Shown here: one piece after another, positions 61,359 through 64,000 of the stretch
How positions within the stretch are numbered: position 1 is the stretch's first letter
Layout of the letters: each line of letters begins with the position of its first letter
Origin: Ruminococcus_C callidus
GTDB taxonomy: Bacteria > Bacillota > Clostridia > Oscillospirales > Ruminococcaceae
NCBI RefSeq assembly: GCF_049562855.1
Contig: NZ_CP186925.1
Location: 310,001-374,000 of the forward strand
Direction: 5' to 3'
Length of the DNA: 64,000 nucleotides
Position numbers and translations under genes: made by a program
The notes under the pieces: model-generated
What the model saw: the letters and a program-made list of their open reading frames with translations, nothing else
The model's database searches: none
What the model was told of the DNA's origin: nothing

Positions 61359-62429
61359 ATGGAAATCAAAAAACAACTGACGACTTGTCCGAAAGAAAAA
61401 CCCAAGGACGAGAGCAAGCTTGGATTCGGTCATATCTTCACTGACCACATGCTGGTAATGCCCTATGATGAAGGACAGGGCTGGCACGATCCGGTGATCA
61501 TGCCCTATGGTGATATTACCCTTAGCCCGTCTGCAATGTGCCTGCACTATGGTCAGACCGTGTTCGAAGGTCTGAAGGCATATCGCCGTGCCGACGGCGG
61601 TGTACAGCTGTTCCGTCCGGACGAAAACTTCAAGCGTCTGAACCGTTCCAACGAGCGTCTGGTCATTCCGGAACTGCCGGAGGAACTGGGACTGCAGTGT
61701 CTGAAAGAACTCATCTCTGTGGAAAAGGACTGGGTTCCGCACACAGAAGGTGCTTCCCTGTACATTCGTCCGTTTATTTTTGCAGTAGATCCGTTCCTCG
61801 GCGTACATCCGGGTGAACACTATCTGTTCATGATTATTCTTTCTCCGTCCGGTCCGTACTATGCTTCCGGTCTGGATCCGGTCAATATCTACGTAGAAAA
61901 CAAGTACGTTCGTACTGTCCGCGGCGGTATGGGTTATGCCAAGACCGGCGGTAACTATGCGGCTTCTCTGCACAGCCAGGCTGATGCTTATGAGCAGGGC
62001 TATTCGCAGGTTCTGTGGCTGGACGGCGTAGAGCAGAAGTACATCGAAGAAGTTGGTGCCATGAACATCGCTTTCGTCATTGACGGCGAAGTGGTAACAC
62101 CGTCTTTGGAAACCGGCTCCATTCTGTCCGGTATCACCAGAAAGTCTGCTCTGGAACTGTGCCGTTCCAAGGGCATTCCGGTTTCGGAACGCCGCATCAC
62201 CATTCAGGAAATTGCCGATGCATATGACGCAGGCAAGCTGTCCGAAGTATTCGGTACCGGTACCGCTGCGGTCATCTCTCCGGTAGGTCACCTGAAGTGG
62301 GGCGACAAGGTCATGACGATCAACAACAACAAGATCGGACCGGTTTCCCAGATGATCTATGATACCCTGACTGGAATTCAGTGGGGCAAGATTCCGGACG
62401 AATTCGGCTGGATCGTACCGATCGACTGA
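61359..62429 (+). CDS. ilvE: Branched-chain amino acid aminotransferase
   Basis: A 356-aa pyridoxal phosphate class IV enzyme. Signatures: MCLHYGQTVFEGLKAYR, LYIRPFIFAVDPFLG, GGMGYAKTGGNYAASL (catalytic Lys in AKTGGN), VLWLDGVEQKYIEEVGAMN and EVFGTGTAAVISPVG. It interconverts leucine, isoleucine and valine with their keto acids. AAGAGG precedes the ATG. The next gene starts 3 bp after its stop. Confidence 0.95.
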   Translation: MEIKKQLTTCPKEKPKDESKLGFGHIFTDHMLVMPYDEGQGWHDPVIMPYGDITLSPSAMCLHYGQTVFEGLKAYRRADGGVQLFRPDENFKRLNRSNERLVIPELPEELGLQCLKELISVEKDWVPHTEGASLYIRPFIFAVDPFLGVHPGEHYLFMIILSPSGPYYASGLDPVNIYVENKYVRTVRGGMGYAKTGGNYAASLHSQADAYEQGYSQVLWLDGVEQKYIEEVGAMNIAFVIDGEVVTPSLETGSILSGITRKSALELCRSKGIPVSERRITIQEIADAYDAGKLSEVFGTGTAAVISPVGHLKWGDKVMTINNNKIGPVSQMIYDTLTGIQWGKIPDEFGWIVPID

Positions 62430-62431
62430 GC

Positions 62432-62908
62432 ATGCTGCGAAAGATTCTTTCTCCCGAAACCTGTGCAGCCTGCCGGCTCTGCTGCGGGTTTGACTGTACA
62501 GACACGTGGGAATTTCCGGTACTGCCGCAGGAAACGGTGGAAGCCATGCACCGTATGGGTGTTTCGCCGAAGCTGGTTCCGGCGGGAGAGGAGCAGACAT
62601 TTGCGGCACCGCCGCTGCGGGGCGAGGAACTGTTCTTCTGTCCCATGCTCTGCGAAACCGGCTGTACCATGGGGTCGGAAAAGCCCTTTGACTGCAAGGT
62701 CTGGCCGTTCCGCATGATGCGGGATTTGGCTGGCAATGTGCGTGTCGCTGTGGCGGGATATTGTCCCGGCATGGAACGCTATACCGATGAGCAGCTGGAA
62801 ACATTTCTGGCGGAAGAAGGCTTGGGCAAGCTGCTGCTGGCATATGCCGCAGAGCACCCTGCACATGTGAAGCCCTATTCCAAAGAATATCGTTTTCTGA
62901 ACGTGTAA
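62432..62908 (+). CDS. Cysteine-cluster protein (YkgJ-like)
   Basis: A 158-aa protein with CAACRLCCGFDC at the N-terminus, then CPMLCETGCTMG, FDCKVWPF and YCPGMERY. The order of cysteines fits zinc- or iron-sulfur-binding YkgJ-type proteins of unknown role. The ATG at 62432 lies 3 bp after ilvE, so it is cotranscribed, but there is no strong ribosome binding site. Confidence 0.8.
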   Translation: MLRKILSPETCAACRLCCGFDCTDTWEFPVLPQETVEAMHRMGVSPKLVPAGEEQTFAAPPLRGEELFFCPMLCETGCTMGSEKPFDCKVWPFRMMRDLAGNVRVAVAGYCPGMERYTDEQLETFLAEEGLGKLLLAYAAEHPAHVKPYSKEYRFLNV

Positions 62909-62911
62909 AAC

Positions 62912-62953
62912 AAAAGGAGTTACTTTGCTCTCAAGCAAGGTAACTCCTTTTTT
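62912..62953 (+). terminator. Terminator after ilvE and the cysteine-cluster gene
   Basis: AAAAGGAGTTACTTTGCT pairs with AGCAAGGTAACTCCTTTT; T-rich on both strands, so it also serves the minus gene. Confidence 0.9.
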
Positions 62954-62958
62954 CTGTC

Positions 62959-63483
62959 TTATACTACGCCGGCAGAATTCCGGATCTCCGCGTCCAGTGC
63001 CGCCAGCAGATGATTCCATGTGGCAGCATCTACCACACCGTCTGCCGGCAGCGGCGTGTAGCTTTGGAACTGCTTCACGGCATTCTGGGTGGCAGTGTCA
63101 AATACACCGCTGTTGCTGATCGGCGGGATCTTCGGAAAATTGTTCTGAATTGCCTGCAAAATGCCTTGTATCACGAAAACAGCACCGCCCGTATCGCCCA
63201 GCGTGTAGGCGGTGATGCCGGTGGGAAACAGTGCCAGATGCAGTACCGGTGGACGAACCTCCTGCAAATATGCCTGTGCAACAGCGTTCCATGTGGCAGT
63301 GTCAGTTTCACCGGTTGCCGGCATGTGGTTCTGCTGCTGGAACTGCCGTATTGCCTCAATGGTTTTCTCTCCATAGATGCCGTCCGGTATTATATGTGGC
63401 AGCTGCTGTATGTGGGAAATGCCGTGGAGATACCCCTGTAATTCCCGAATGTGTTGTTGCTTCTGTAACTCTGTGTACGCCAT
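62959..63483 (-). CDS. Protein with two peptidoglycan-binding (PG_binding_1) domains
   Basis: A 174-aa protein. First domain about 10-75: IRELQGYLHGI, PDGIYGEKTIEAIRQFQQQN and TGETDTATWNAV. Second about 95-165: VFVIQGILQAIQ, SGVFDTATQNAVKQFQSY and DGVVDAATWNHLL. There is no signal peptide, so it may be non-classically exported or part of a spore or phage-like structure. AGGGTG-type site before the ATG. It is followed upstream by a repeat and another PG-binding gene. Confidence 0.88.
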   Translation of the reverse strand: MAYTELQKQQHIRELQGYLHGISHIQQLPHIIPDGIYGEKTIEAIRQFQQQNHMPATGETDTATWNAVAQAYLQEVRPPVLHLALFPTGITAYTLGDTGGAVFVIQGILQAIQNNFPKIPPISNSGVFDTATQNAVKQFQSYTPLPADGVVDAATWNHLLAALDAEIRNSAGVV

Positions 63484-63497
63484 GTGTCACCCTCCTT

Positions 63498-63675
63498 AAG
63501 GAAACACTGAATAAAGTTTGTGCGTAAGATGCGTAGTCAGATTTTTCGGCAGATTGCATAGAAATTCCGCAGGCATACTTCATGTATGGCAAGGGATTTC
63601 TGGGCAATATGACGGAAAATCTGCAAGCAGATTGCGTGCAAAGCCGTCAGGCGGGCTTTATGCAGTGTTTCCTCA
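63498..63675. repeat. Palindromic MITE-like repeat, full copy
   Basis: AAGGAAACACTGAATAAAG to GGGCTTTATGCAGTGTTTCC. The next gene (63673 onward) ends with a TGA at its border. Confidence 0.88.
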
Positions 63676-64000
63676 GGTGATCGTATATCCCGGAGCCTGA
63701 TAGGGTTGTTTGTCGTAGCCGTATTTCAAATCGGAGTACAGGCTGGTGATCGCGTTCCATACCGCGGTACCCACTACGCCGGTTTTCGGGTAGCCGAACA
63801 GTTCCTGAAACGCCATGACAGAAGCCTTGGTCATGGGGCCGAAATAGCCGGTGGCGTTGACGGTGGGAATTTCCGGATAGGTGCCGTGGATATAGGTGAG
63901 ATACTGCTGCATCAGACGGACGTACTCGCTGGTAGTGCCCTCCCGCAGAACCACGCCGGGGTAGAGCACCACGTCATTGACCGAGGTGTCCAGCGGTATC
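63673..64000 (-). CDS. Partial peptidoglycan-binding domain protein (runs off the right edge)
   Basis: The frame is open to the end of the window. The visible C-terminal 108 residues contain a PG_binding_1 domain: GTTSEYVRLMQQYLTYIHG, TGYFGPMTKASVMAFQELFG and TGVVGTAVWNAI. The stop codon lies at the very edge of the repeat copy, so insertion of the repeat may have set the protein's end. It reads into the repeat and then the 62959-63483 gene, with which it may once have formed an operon or a single longer protein. Confidence 0.85.
   Translation of the reverse strand, partial: IPLDTSVNDVVLYPGVVLREGTTSEYVRLMQQYLTYIHGTYPEIPTVNATGYFGPMTKASVMAFQELFGYPKTGVVGTAVWNAITSLYSDLKYGYDKQPYQAPGYTIT

Noticed and set aside
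26433..63675. Repeats as CRISPR or integron attC sites
   Set aside because: Copies are dispersed, not arrayed with spacers, and there is no cas gene or integron integrase.

Overview
The window looks like the chromosome of a cellulosome-producing Firmicute close to Ruminococcus (Oscillospiraceae). Several secreted proteins end in type-I-like dockerins: a GH9 cellulase, a GH74 xyloglucanase and a papain-like peptidase. Ribosome binding sites are strong AGGAGG types, and housekeeping genes (rplM-rpsI, asnB, pyrB, glgP, malQ, oad, ilvE) are Clostridia-like. Species assignment (R. champanellensis/R. albus group) is inference from memory, not from a search.

Region 1 (1-8,700, AT-rich, all minus strand) holds quorum-sensing modules. 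One operon reads agrB, then an overlapping 46-aa agrD missing from ordinary gene calls, then a secreted cohesin-like/dockerin-like protein, then the start of a peptidase that leaves the window. Its promoter carries two 12-bp direct repeats on a 21-bp period, the geometry of a LytTR site. A GHKL kinase/LytTR regulator pair sits upstream. Next come a dockerin cysteine peptidase with the same promoter minus one repeat, and a second kinase/regulator pair with a duplicated promoter.

Region 2 (8,700-16,500) contains an IS3-family element inserted in the loop of a terminator hairpin, then mobilisable-element genes: two HTH proteins, a class III Fic enzyme, MobC and relaxase proteins, a DUF960 protein, a zinc-ribbon amidoligase paired with a class II glutamine amidotransferase, and a serine recombinase.

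Region 3 (16,500-24,880) is a second integrated element: an AT-rich unknown gene, a D5-like primase-helicase split by a frameshift, an SF2 helicase, an excisionase-like protein, a tyrosine integrase and a two-gene ATPase + PD-(D/E)XK cassette, abutting the 3' end of rpsI.

Region 4 (24,880-64,000) is mostly core: rplM-rpsI, asnB-HD-pyrB (PyrB carries a PyrI-like zinc tail), malQ-glgP, a TerB/BrxD-like/Lhr-like operon, a sodium-pumping decarboxylase operon, a choline-binding-type repeat protein with a C39-like domain, aguB-aguA, two CotF-type genes, GH9 and GH74 genes facing each other, a VanY-like carboxypeptidase, ilvE and peptidoglycan-binding proteins. A palindromic MITE-like repeat of about 175-180 bp, with degenerate and deleted versions, is scattered between these genes.
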